Shown here piece by piece: positions 1 through 6,650 of a stretch of 17,076 bases of DNA; the stretch's first letter is position 1, and every line of letters begins with the position of its first letter. A program made the translations under genes and the position numbers. The DNA is from an uncultured Lachnospiraceae bacterium (GTDB lineage: Bacteria; Bacillota; Clostridia; Lachnospirales; Lachnospiraceae). The notes beneath the pieces were generated by a model that saw only the letters and a program-made list of their open reading frames with translations, had not been told where the DNA came from and made no database searches. Where the stretch lies: NCBI GenBank assembly GCA_910579325.1, contig CAJTTU010000077.1, positions 1 through 17,076 of the forward strand. Direction: 5' to 3'.

Positions 1-75
1 CTCCTGTACTTTATCGGATTACCATGATAATTTACCATTTTTTTTAATAATATACAATAGTCTGTGTATAAAAAA

Positions 76-93
76 TCAAATTCATCGATTTGA
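76..93 (-). terminator. Candidate AT-rich intrinsic terminator after the B-repeat protein gene
   Basis: On the minus strand, just after the stop at 104-106, the sequence can pair TCAAAT with ATTTGA around a 6-nt loop, followed at once by six T residues (complement of 70-75). The stem is only 6 bp and AT-rich, so it would be weak. Its position at the end of the mgl transcript supports the call. Confidence 0.4.
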
Positions 94-103
94 AATTTCT
101 ATT

Positions 104-640
104 TTATTCCAAAACCGTCTCCCACACCGCATACAATGTCAGCGCTTCCCTCACGGTATCGTTCTCAAAATCCCATGGCTGGCTGCCGTCGGGCGTCAGG
201 CTCCACCCTTTTAAGGTATAACCGGGACGCACCACCGGCTCCGGCTCCTCCACATTTCCGCCGAAGGGAACAGATTGAACCGCCGCCTCGCTGCCGCCCA
301 GGCTGTCAAAGGTGACGGTCAGCCCCTTGGAACCGGAGCCTGCCGCCAGCAAAAGAATCAGCACACCGGCCATCAGGAAAATAATCACGCCTCCCGCCCA
401 GCGGCTCATGCTCTGGCGCTTTTCCTCATCCATCCCCTGTTTTTCGGGATAGGCCGATACGCCAAACAAGCCATACCGCCGGGAGCCGGAGGAGGCTTCC
501 CCCGGCTTCGCCCCGGCCGTCTGGCTTGATGGCTTTATTGTTTGGTTTACTTCTGTTGCTTCATTCAGCTCTAACATTTGGTCTGACTTTGTTGTATTGT
601 CCAAATTCATTGTCTTATTCGACTTCGTTTTTTCGTTCAA
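104..640 (-). CDS. Small membrane-anchored protein with one InlB-type B-repeat (Listeria-Bacteroides repeat)
   Basis: The 178-residue reading frame has three parts. Residues 1-55 are a hydrophilic N/K/T/E-rich region, residues about 81-101 form one strong hydrophobic helix (VIIFLMAGVLILLLAAG), and residues about 107-174 form a B-repeat fold. The repeat is recognised by VTFDSLGG, then RPGYTLKGWSLTPDG and the terminal LTLYAVWE. Such repeats are common on Gram-positive surface proteins; here the domain should lie outside the cell with the N-terminus inside. There is no signal peptidase or LPXTG motif. The gene follows mglC by about 125 bp and may share its transcript, though a link to sugar uptake is not shown. 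The start is uncertain: the longest frame begins with TTG at 640, an ATG lies at 610, and neither has a clear ribosome binding site. In-frame stops lie just upstream, so the gene may be 5'-truncated. Confidence 0.72.
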   Translation of the reverse strand: MNEKTKSNKTMNLDNTTKSDQMLELNEATEVNQTIKPSSQTAGAKPGEASSGSRRYGLFGVSAYPEKQGMDEEKRQSMSRWAGGVIIFLMAGVLILLLAAGSGSKGLTVTFDSLGGSEAAVQSVPFGGNVEEPEPVVRPGYTLKGWSLTPDGSQPWDFENDTVREALTLYAVWETVLE

Positions 641-682
641 TTTCGTTATTTTTGTCTGACTTCATTCTTTTATTTGGCTTTA

Positions 683-763
683 TTATTTTCCGCCTTCATC
701 ATCCCAGTTTTGACTGCATGAACCATCATACTTGTCTTTGGAAGCCATCTTTTGGGAAGCCAT
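683..763 (-). other. Tiny 26-codon reading frame directly after mglC, possible gene remnant
   Basis: One base after the mglC stop, an ATG opens a 26-codon frame starting MASQKMASKDKYDG and ending DDEGGK before two consecutive TAA codons. It is in the same frame as the B-repeat protein gene downstream, separated from it by TAA TAA (680-685) and TGA (662-664). Its first codons include a 15-bp tandem duplication. It may be the broken 5' end of the downstream gene, a translationally coupled leader, or chance. No ribosome binding site stands out. Confidence 0.2.
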
Positions 764-766
764 CTT
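737..766 (-). repeat. 15-bp tandem duplication overlapping the mglC stop codon
   Basis: Read on the minus strand, AAGATGGCTTCCCAA is followed directly by AAGATGGCTTCCAAA, which is 14 of 15 identical. The first copy begins inside the TAA stop of mglC. It looks like a replication-slippage duplication. Confidence 0.8.
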
Positions 767-1841
767 ACTTCTTAGTCAGATATTTCCGCATATCAATGGA
801 GCAGGCCAGCAGAATGATGGCGCCCTTGATAATATACTGCAGGTTCTGGTCGATGGCCAGATAGTTCAGGCATACAAAAATGATACGCAGAAGGACTACG
901 CCCAATACCACGCCGCCGATAGTTCCGGTACCGCCGACGAAGGAGACACCGCCGATTACGCAGGCCGCGATGGCATCCGACTCATAGTTCTGGCCGGAGT
1001 TAGGCGTATTTGATGCGATACGGGCCGCGTCGATAAAGCCGGTATAGCCGTAGGTAATACCTGCCAGGGTATGAACCATCACGGTCGTCATAAATACGTT
1101 CACACCGGAAACCTTGGCTGCTTCCGGATTGGAGCCCACGGCAAACATATTTTTGCCGAAGGGCGTTTTGTTCCAGATAAACCACATGATCGCCAGCACA
1201 ATCAGCGCATAAATCACATAGTTGGGAATACTCTGCCCGCCGAATTTCGGCAGGATCGTCCCTTTTACAAAATTCGTATATTTATCGGACAAGCCTGAGA
1301 TCGGCTGCCCGTTATTCCCGTTTAACATATAGTACAGCAGACAGGTACCGTACACAATCAGCTGCGTGGCCAATGTAACGATAAAAGGATGTAGCTCAAA
1401 TTTCGCTACAAAGAATCCGTTTACCAGGCCGACGATTCCGCCGATGGCCATGGCCAGCAGAATGACAAGGATAATCGGCATCTCACCCATGTCCGCATAA
1501 AATTTGTTAATATAGGTAGCAGCCTGCAAAAGGGATGCGGAAATCGCCCCGGTCAGGCCTACCACACGTCCGGCTGACAGGTCGGTACCCGTCAAAACGA
1601 TACAGCCGCCGATACCCAGCGCCATAGGCAGGTTAGCTGCCACTAAGGTAAGCAGGTTGACAGCGGAGGACACAGACGCGATATTCTTGTTTTTTATATA
1701 GGTATAGATCAGAAAGACTACCAGAATGATATAAATAGCATTGTTCAGCAATCCGTCGATCCAGAACTTTTTACGGTCTTTGGCATCCAGCGTTTTATAG
1801 CGCGCGGATGTCTGTTTCAGCGCGTTAACAGGATTTTTCAT
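765..1841 (-). CDS. mglC: Galactose/methyl-galactoside ABC transporter permease MglC
   Basis: This is the inner-membrane permease of a class 2 (BPD_transp_2) sugar ABC transporter, which should work with MglA and MglB. The 358 residues form many hydrophobic segments from residue 32 to the end. Family hallmarks are TGTDLSAGR at 84-92, FGKN(M)FAVGSNPEAAKVSGVNV in the second half, AIAACVIGGVSFVGGTGT, and the C-terminal LQYIIKGAIILLA. These match the E. coli MglC pattern closely, which is why I prefer the galactose assignment over ribose or xylose permeases. The N-terminus is about 20 residues longer than in E. coli. ATG at 1841 has GAGGGAGG about 9 bases upstream. The gene follows mglA with an 18-bp gap, so the two are co-transcribed. 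Confidence 0.93.
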   Translation of the reverse strand: MKNPVNALKQTSARYKTLDAKDRKKFWIDGLLNNAIYIILVVFLIYTYIKNKNIASVSSAVNLLTLVAANLPMALGIGGCIVLTGTDLSAGRVVGLTGAISASLLQAATYINKFYADMGEMPIILVILLAMAIGGIVGLVNGFFVAKFELHPFIVTLATQLIVYGTCLLYYMLNGNNGQPISGLSDKYTNFVKGTILPKFGGQSIPNYVIYALIVLAIMWFIWNKTPFGKNMFAVGSNPEAAKVSGVNVFMTTVMVHTLAGITYGYTGFIDAARIASNTPNSGQNYESDAIAACVIGGVSFVGGTGTIGGVVLGVVLLRIIFVCLNYLAIDQNLQYIIKGAIILLACSIDMRKYLTKK

Positions 1842-1859
1842 TACTCATATCCCTCCCTC

Positions 1860-3359
1860 TTATGCAAATTTCGCAGCTAAAGCCATGATCTCTTCCTGGG
1901 TGGTGTTGCGGGCATCCACCTCGCCGGCCAGCCGTCCGCCCGACATGACAAGGATGCGGTCGCATACGCCCAAAAGCTCCGGCATTTCTGAGGAAACCAT
2001 CAGCACCGTCTTTCCTTCATTGGCCAAATCAATGATTAACTGATAAATCTCATATTTTGCGCCGACGTCGATTCCTCTTGTCGGTTCGTCTAACAAAAGC
2101 ACTTCCGGCGAGGTCAGAAGCCAGCGCCCCAGAATTACCTTTTGCTGGTTGCCGCCTGACAGGGAACGGATTTTTTCCTCCTGGTTCGGCGTCTTAATCC
2201 GCATCGCCTCAATCGACCACTTCGTATCCTCGCGCATGGACTTCTCACTGAGGCAGATATGAGCCATTAAATGTTTTTTCAGGCTGGAAATCACGGTGTT
2301 ATCCCGGATATTCCGGATGCCGAATATGCCTGTAGCCCGCCGTTCTTCTGTCAGCAGGGCAAATCCGGCCTTGATGGACTGGCGGGAATTTTTATTTTTC
2401 ACCGTTTTGCCGCCCAGCTTAATCTCACCGGAATGGCGGATGGCCACGCCGAAAATATTTTCAAGAGTCTCTGTTCTGCCGCTGCCGTCCAGACCGGCCA
2501 GACCCACGATCTCCCCTCTCCGGGCGGTAAAGGATACGTCTTTCAGGGCTGAGTACTGGGCCGTCAGCCCCTCCACCTCCAGATAAACCTCTCCCGGCTC
2601 ATTGGTCTTGGGCGGGAACTGGCTGCCAAGCTCACGGCCTACCATCAGCTTAATCAGCGTCGCATTATCCAGCTCGGCAGCCGGCCTGGTATCCACCCAC
2701 TGGCCGTCGCGCATCACCGTCACGTCGTCGGAGATACGCAGAATCTCCGCCATCTTATGAGAAATATAGATAATGCCGCAGCCCTTGTCCCGGAGCATAT
2801 TGATAATGCGGAACAAATGTTCCACCTCCTGCTCAGTCAGGGATGAGGTGGGTTCGTCAAATACGAGGATCTTGGCATTATAGGAAACGGCCTTTGCGAT
2901 CTCTACCATCTGCCGTTTAGACACCGGCAGGGTGCTCATAATCTGATGAGGGTCCACATCAATCTCCAGCTCCTCAAATACCCGCTTCGTCTCCTGCAGC
3001 ATCGTATGCTCATTGACCATAAAGCCTGCGGTGGTGGGATAGCGCCCCAGCCACAGATTATCCATAACGCTGCGCTTTAACGCCTGGTTCAGCTCCTGAT
3101 GTACCATGGCCACGCCATTTTCCAGGGCATCTTTACTGCTTTTGAAGTTTACCTCCCGGCCTTCTAAGAGAGTTGTTCCCTCATCCTTAAAATAGATACC
3201 AAACAGGCATTTCATCAGGGTGGATTTCCCTGCGCCATTTTCTCCCATCAGCGCATGGACCGTCCCCCGCCGGACTGTCAGCGACACATGGTCCAGAGCC
3301 TTCACACCCGGAAAGCTTTTGCATATGTCCGTCATTTGTAATAAAACATCCGACTCCAT
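1860..3359 (-). CDS. mglA: Galactose/methyl-galactoside ABC transporter ATP-binding protein MglA
   Basis: This tandem-ATPase subunit drives sugar import through MglC. The first cassette has Walker A GENGAGKST (39-47), a signature region LPVSKRQMVEIAKA in place of the usual LSGGQ, and Walker B ILVFDEPTSSLTEQE. The second has a degenerate Walker A (GLDGSGRTE), a full signature LSGGNQQKVILGRWL and Walker B VLLLDEPTRGIDVGAK. This asymmetry is normal for the MglA/RbsA/XylG family. At 499 residues the length matches the family (about 500). The frame stays open to a TTG at 3365, but AAAGGAG lies 8 bases before ATG 3359 and only 2 bases before the TTG, so ATG 3359 is chosen. A terminator-like hairpin separates it from mglB upstream. 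Confidence 0.93.
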   Translation of the reverse strand: MESDVLLQMTDICKSFPGVKALDHVSLTVRRGTVHALMGENGAGKSTLMKCLFGIYFKDEGTTLLEGREVNFKSSKDALENGVAMVHQELNQALKRSVMDNLWLGRYPTTAGFMVNEHTMLQETKRVFEELEIDVDPHQIMSTLPVSKRQMVEIAKAVSYNAKILVFDEPTSSLTEQEVEHLFRIINMLRDKGCGIIYISHKMAEILRISDDVTVMRDGQWVDTRPAAELDNATLIKLMVGRELGSQFPPKTNEPGEVYLEVEGLTAQYSALKDVSFTARRGEIVGLAGLDGSGRTETLENIFGVAIRHSGEIKLGGKTVKNKNSRQSIKAGFALLTEERRATGIFGIRNIRDNTVISSLKKHLMAHICLSEKSMREDTKWSIEAMRIKTPNQEEKIRSLSGGNQQKVILGRWLLTSPEVLLLDEPTRGIDVGAKYEIYQLIIDLANEGKTVLMVSSEMPELLGVCDRILVMSGGRLAGEVDARNTTQEEIMALAAKFA

Positions 3360-3384
3360 CCGCAACGCTCCTTTCTGTATAAAC

Positions 3385-3423
3385 TTTTAAAAGGAGGCCG
3401 CCGCTTCAGCGGCAGCCCCCTCC
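3385..3423 (-). terminator. Terminator-like hairpin between mglB and mglA
   Basis: On the minus strand GGAGG...GCCGC-TGAA-GCGGC...CCTCC forms a strong GC-rich stem closed by a TGAA tetraloop, followed by TTTT. It lies after the mglB stop and before the mglA ribosome binding site. The T-run is short, so partial termination or a 3'-end stabiliser is likely. Either would leave more binding protein than ATPase, as is common in binding-protein operons (inference). Confidence 0.7.
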
Positions 3424-3455
3424 ACTGTTCCAATCGCTTTTAAAACGACCTTAAA

Positions 3456-4712
3456 TTATTCTGCACCGGTAAATGCGGCATATGCAACATACAGCTTGTT
3501 GGCAACGCCTTCCGCTACGCTGTAGATCTCGTCGGTAGCGGCAACGGCAGCGATACCGTCAGCCATAGGAGTTCCTGCGGCTACATTCTCAACCATGCCT
3601 CTGATGGCTTTTGCCATACCTACGGCATCCTGCTTAACCGTACCTGCCATAGCGCCCTGTGCGATCAGGCTCTGTGCGGAATCCGTAGCGTCTACGCCGA
3701 ATACGGGGATGGTCTTACTGCCTTCCTCGCCGGTATTGTAGCCGACTGCCTGCAGAGCGGAGATAACGCCCTCAGCCATATTGTCATTGTTGCAGATTAC
3801 CAGCTCGATCATGTTGTTATTTGCTTCACTGTACTGGGACAGGTTTGTCTGCATATATTCCTGGCCGGCTTTTGCAGACCACTGGCCGTCCATATCTACC
3901 TGGTATCCGGACTGGCTGGATGCGTCGAAATAAGCCAGTTCAGGCTTGTCAGCGGCAGTCAGAACCGCATTGGCATCCTCTACGCCGTACTGGGTACGGT
4001 AGATCGCCTCTACGTTCGCCTCGTCGCCCTTCATCATCGCATAGCTGATCACGCCGTCGCCGTTCAGATCTACGGTATCATAGTTTGCCAGCAGGTACTC
4101 GCCGATCATCTTGCCCTGCAGATGGCCTGCCTCGGGAGCGTCGGTGCCGATAAAGCAGATATTATCATTCGCACCGAGAACCGCGCCTTCGTTTCCGTCT
4201 TCCTCAACGGCACGGTTGAAGAAGATTACCTGAGCGCCCTGTCCGTTGGCCTTCTCGATAATGGCTTTTGCAGTATCGGAGGAGCCGGAAGTAACCATAT
4301 TTACCACCAGGATCTTATAACCGTCGGTAAGGGCCGTATCGATACTCTCGTTCTGGGTGGTCTGGTTGCCGTTGGCATCAAAGTTCTGATACACTGCACC
4401 TGCCGCGTTCAGCTCGGCATCCAGTGCGGTACGCACCGAGGAAATATAGGTATCAGAGAAATTGTAATAGAATACCGCTACCTTTACGCCTTCCGCGGCG
4501 CCGCCCTGCGCGGCTTCGCTGCCGCTGCCGGCTGTTGTGCCTTCTTCACCTGCTGCCGTGGTATCCTCGTTACCTGCGGCAGGAGCCGCCGTCGTGTCTT
4601 TCTCGGCTGCAGCCGTGGTGTCCTTGGAACCGCCGTTACCGCCGCATGCGGTCAATGCGAGAACCATGGCCAGTACTACAGCCAGTGCTGAAATTCTTTT
4701 CATTTTCTTCAT
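3456..4712 (-). CDS. mglB: Galactose/glucose-binding lipoprotein MglB
   Basis: This is the extracytoplasmic substrate-binding protein of the galactose/methyl-galactoside transporter. Residues 1-22 are a lipoprotein signal ending LTAC, with C23 as the predicted lipidated cysteine. Residues about 30-72 are a T/A/E/G-rich linker with repeated (K/E)DTTAA units. The type I periplasmic-binding fold follows. A calcium loop DLNGDGVISY matches the E. coli GGBP loop DLNKDGQIQF, and VVNMVT, QVIFFNRAVEE, CNNDNMAEG and VFGVDATDSA correspond to sugar-contacting segments of that family. The 418-residue length exceeds E. coli MglB because of the linker and insertions, for example around 175-185. ATG 4712 has AAGGAGGG 6 bases upstream. 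It is the first gene of the operon, behind its own promoter and palindrome. Confidence 0.94.
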   Translation of the reverse strand: MKKMKRISALAVVLAMVLALTACGGNGGSKDTTAAAEKDTTAAPAAGNEDTTAAGEEGTTAGSGSEAAQGGAAEGVKVAVFYYNFSDTYISSVRTALDAELNAAGAVYQNFDANGNQTTQNESIDTALTDGYKILVVNMVTSGSSDTAKAIIEKANGQGAQVIFFNRAVEEDGNEGAVLGANDNICFIGTDAPEAGHLQGKMIGEYLLANYDTVDLNGDGVISYAMMKGDEANVEAIYRTQYGVEDANAVLTAADKPELAYFDASSQSGYQVDMDGQWSAKAGQEYMQTNLSQYSEANNNMIELVICNNDNMAEGVISALQAVGYNTGEEGSKTIPVFGVDATDSAQSLIAQGAMAGTVKQDAVGMAKAIRGMVENVAAGTPMADGIAAVAATDEIYSVAEGVANKLYVAYAAFTGAE

Positions 4713-4738
4713 GTTCTCCCTCCTTAAATTGCTTGTCC

Positions 4739-4762
4739 GAAGCCTTGTTGACGTCAGGCTTC
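4739..4762 (-). promoter_or_regulatory. Hairpin in the mglB leader
   Basis: GAAGCCT and AGGCTTC form a perfect 7-bp stem with a 10-nt loop, about 27 bases upstream of mglB. There is no T-run after it, so it is not a simple terminator. It may stabilise the leader or be a protein-binding palindrome. Confidence 0.4.
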
Positions 4763-4771
4763 CGATACAAT

Positions 4772-4800
4772 ATGGAACAGGTAAAATTTTCCCATTCCAT
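4772..4800. promoter_or_regulatory. Operator-like imperfect palindrome just downstream of the mgl -10 box
   Basis: ATGGAA (4772-4777) and TTCCAT (4795-4800) flank a second semi-palindrome, GG.AAAATTTT.CC. The element would cover roughly the transcription start to about +30, a typical repressor position. The regulator is unknown; none is encoded nearby. Confidence 0.35.
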
Positions 4801-4808
4801 TGTTCATT

Positions 4809-4837
4809 ATTTTAACATATCATTGTAAAAAACGCAA
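4809..4837 (-). promoter_or_regulatory. Predicted sigma-A promoter of the mglBAC operon
   Basis: On the minus strand a -35-like TTGCGT (4832-4837) is followed after exactly 17 bases by TAAAAT (4809-4814), giving a leader of about 90 bases before mglB. The -35 lies inside one arm of a perfect 13-bp inverted repeat (4827-4839 with 4912-4924). Confidence 0.6.
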
Positions 4838-4924
4838 GAAAATTTTCTGAAAACAGCTTTTTATACTGGAGGATTGCATAAAGCAAAGGACAAAACCATG
4901 ATATTTCTGACTCTTGCGTTTTTT
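4827..4924. repeat. Perfect 13-bp inverted repeat with 72-bp spacer upstream of mglB
   Basis: AAAAAACGCAAGA at 4827-4839 is the exact reverse complement of TCTTGCGTTTTTT at 4912-4924. On the minus strand the second arm reads TCTTGCG followed by six T residues, so an RNA from the upstream small gene could form a long-loop terminator. The same arm holds the predicted mgl -35 box. Confidence 0.6.
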
Positions 4925-4934
4925 CCAGGTTCTG

Positions 4935-5228
4935 TCATTCTTTCCCGGCATTTTCTCCGTCATCAACGCTTCCCATGTCGGCGCTGTCCCTTTCCTTTGC
5001 GGCCAGCGCCGACATTTTCCAGGCCAGTACGCCCAGCAGGACACAGCCGCCTCCCAGCACCGCGACGCCGCCGATCAGCAGAGGAAAAGACGGCGCATCC
5101 GGACCGCCTTCCAGATATCCCTTCACCATCTGAAAAATTAGATAGACCAGATAAACGATGGCCATCAGATAAATCATCGCGTGAGAGCGGGGATTAAACT
5201 CCCGTTTCGGTTGTTTTAAATCGGACAT
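4935..5228 (-). CDS. Small membrane protein with two predicted helices, function unknown
   Basis: I do not recognise this 97-residue protein. It has a basic N-terminus (MSDLKQPKREFNPRSH), hydrophobic segments at about 17-35 (AMIYLMAIVYLVYLIFQMV) and 49-70 (rich in G, V and L), and an acidic hydrophilic tail with DDGENAGKE at the end. There is no signal peptidase or lipobox site. The short hydrophilic loop contains GGPDAPSFP. The basic N-terminus predicts both ends in the cytoplasm (positive-inside rule). ATG 5228 is preceded by AAGGAG with 8-base spacing; an upstream GTG at 5237 overlaps that site and is rejected. It stands alone between the his cluster and the mgl operon, with an imperfect palindrome at 5253-5279 in its upstream region. 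Confidence 0.75.
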   Translation of the reverse strand: MSDLKQPKREFNPRSHAMIYLMAIVYLVYLIFQMVKGYLEGGPDAPSFPLLIGGVAVLGGGCVLLGVLAWKMSALAAKERDSADMGSVDDGENAGKE

Positions 5229-5252
5229 AGCAGCCACTCCTTATCATCCGCC

Positions 5253-5279
5253 AAATTCACGAATCATATTCGTCAATTT
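5253..5279. promoter_or_regulatory. Imperfect 12-bp palindrome upstream of the small membrane protein gene
   Basis: AAATTCACGAAT and ATTCGTCAATTT are inverted copies with a single mismatch and a 3-base centre. The element lies 24 bases upstream of the ATG at 5228, next to AT-rich sequence (GATAAAAT on the minus strand). No T-run follows on the minus strand, so an operator is more likely than a terminator for that gene. On the plus strand, T-rich sequence follows less closely. Confidence 0.4.
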
Positions 5280-5317
5280 TATCAAATAATTTTTTTAGTT
5301 ATGAAAATCAGCCGGCT

Positions 5318-6568
5318 TTACCGGTTTGACAGCTCGTCCATAATATCCGTCCAGGACAGTTCCTTCTCCGCCATCAGCACCATCAGATGGTACAGCAGAT
5401 CGGAAATCTCATAAACCACTTCCTCAGTACCGGGATTCTTGGCGGCGATCACTGTTTCCGTCGCTTCCTCGCCCACCTTTTTCAGAATCTTGTCGATCCC
5501 TTTATCAAACAGGTAATTGGTGTATGAACCCTCTCTGGGATTGATCTTCCTGTCTTTAATCACGTCGTAAACCTGTTCCAGAACTTTCAGCGGATTGCGC
5601 TCATCGTAGCTTTTCTTTAAAATCTGCCGGTAAAAACAGCTGTGGTTTCCCGTATGGCAGGCGGCGCCTACCTGGGCTACCCTGGCCAGCAGCGTGTCAT
5701 TGTCGCAGTCGATACGCAGCTCCTTCACATACTGATAATGCCCGGAGGTAGCCCCCTTTTCCCACAGCTCCTGACGGCTTCTGCTGAAATAGATCATTTT
5801 CCCGGTGCGGGACGTAGCGTCGTAGGCCTCCTGATTCATATAAGCCACCATCAGCACCTCGTCCGTCTCGTAATCCTGCACCACTACCGGCACCAGGCCA
5901 TCTCCGTTCTTCTTCAGCTCATCCCATGTCAGAGACGGCTCGCACAGGTTCACCAGAATCCCCCTGCTTTTCCAGGACAGCTTTTTTTCCATCAGACGAT
6001 CCGCTTCCTCCTGAGGCACCGACAGCATCATACCGGACACCGTGGGAATATCCGCCAGCTGCTCCTGCCATTCCAGCACCAGCGGCAGAGGGAAAGCTTT
6101 AATATTGTCAATATCCTCTTTGCCCTGACAGTCCTTGGGGTAAAAGACACGACTGATCCCGCAGGCGGCATAATCAAACCCGTCGCTGATATCTCTGGCT
6201 TTTATGGCCACCTTCTCTTTTCCAAACCGCTCCACCGCTTCCTTAATCAGCTGCGCCGGATCGTCATCAGAAAAGACGATGGTTTTCGCCCCTGCGTACA
6301 GATACTTCTTCACATCGTCCATCACTCGCAGAACGCCGCCCACCGCAATAGGAATATCCACGGAATGGACAATTTTCTTAATCAGAGAAATCGTTTTGTC
6401 ATGTCCCGCCTCATCGGAAGGTTCCTCCCAGATAAATATCTCGTCGGCTCCGCTGTCGCTGTAAATCCGGCACAGATCCGGTACGTTACCGTAGACCCGT
6501 CCTCCTACCAGCACTGCTTTTCCGTCGCTGATCATCAGCCTGGGAATAATCTTTTTGTATTCTGCCAT
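5318..6568 (-). CDS. hisIE: HisF-like (degenerate) domain fused to HisI-HisE: phosphoribosyl-AMP cyclohydrolase / phosphoribosyl-ATP pyrophosphatase
   Basis: The C-terminal half carries out steps 2 and 3 of histidine synthesis. The HisI domain (about 210-320) has the metal motif DCDND (287-291) and zinc motif CHTGNHSC (304-311). The HisE domain (about 330-416) has GEEATE and EISDLLYHLMVLM. The first 200 residues are unusual: KIIPRLMISDGKAV, SGADEIFI and IPIAVGG align with the start of HisF. However, the catalytic aspartates are replaced (M12 for HisF D11, K123 for D130), and the second half-barrel is not recognisable. HisIE proteins are normally about 200 residues; this one has 416. ATG 6568 follows GGAGG by 5 bases; the GTG at 6580 overlaps that site. 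It is last in the his cluster. The HisIE activity is confident; the role of the barrel piece is unknown. Confidence 0.9.
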   Translation of the reverse strand: MAEYKKIIPRLMISDGKAVLVGGRVYGNVPDLCRIYSDSGADEIFIWEEPSDEAGHDKTISLIKKIVHSVDIPIAVGGVLRVMDDVKKYLYAGAKTIVFSDDDPAQLIKEAVERFGKEKVAIKARDISDGFDYAACGISRVFYPKDCQGKEDIDNIKAFPLPLVLEWQEQLADIPTVSGMMLSVPQEEADRLMEKKLSWKSRGILVNLCEPSLTWDELKKNGDGLVPVVVQDYETDEVLMVAYMNQEAYDATSRTGKMIYFSRSRQELWEKGATSGHYQYVKELRIDCDNDTLLARVAQVGAACHTGNHSCFYRQILKKSYDERNPLKVLEQVYDVIKDRKINPREGSYTNYLFDKGIDKILKKVGEEATETVIAAKNPGTEEVVYEISDLLYHLMVLMAEKELSWTDIMDELSNR

Positions 6569-6650
6569 GGCAACCTCCACTTGTTTTTCGAGTATGGTTA
6601 GAAACTTTCCCGCGTCTGTCCTTACGGTTCGCTTTCAGCTGCAGCATTTT

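Noticed and set aside
5296..5325. Terminator at the end of the HisIE fusion gene (CCGG-TAAAG-CCGG then a short T-run)
   Set aside because: The stem is only 4 bp and the T-run is 4 bases, so it is too weak to report.
5642..6601. 319-codon plus-strand open frame opposite the HisIE fusion gene
   Set aside because: It is the antisense shadow of a coding gene with biased third positions; its H- and Q-rich composition matches no family.
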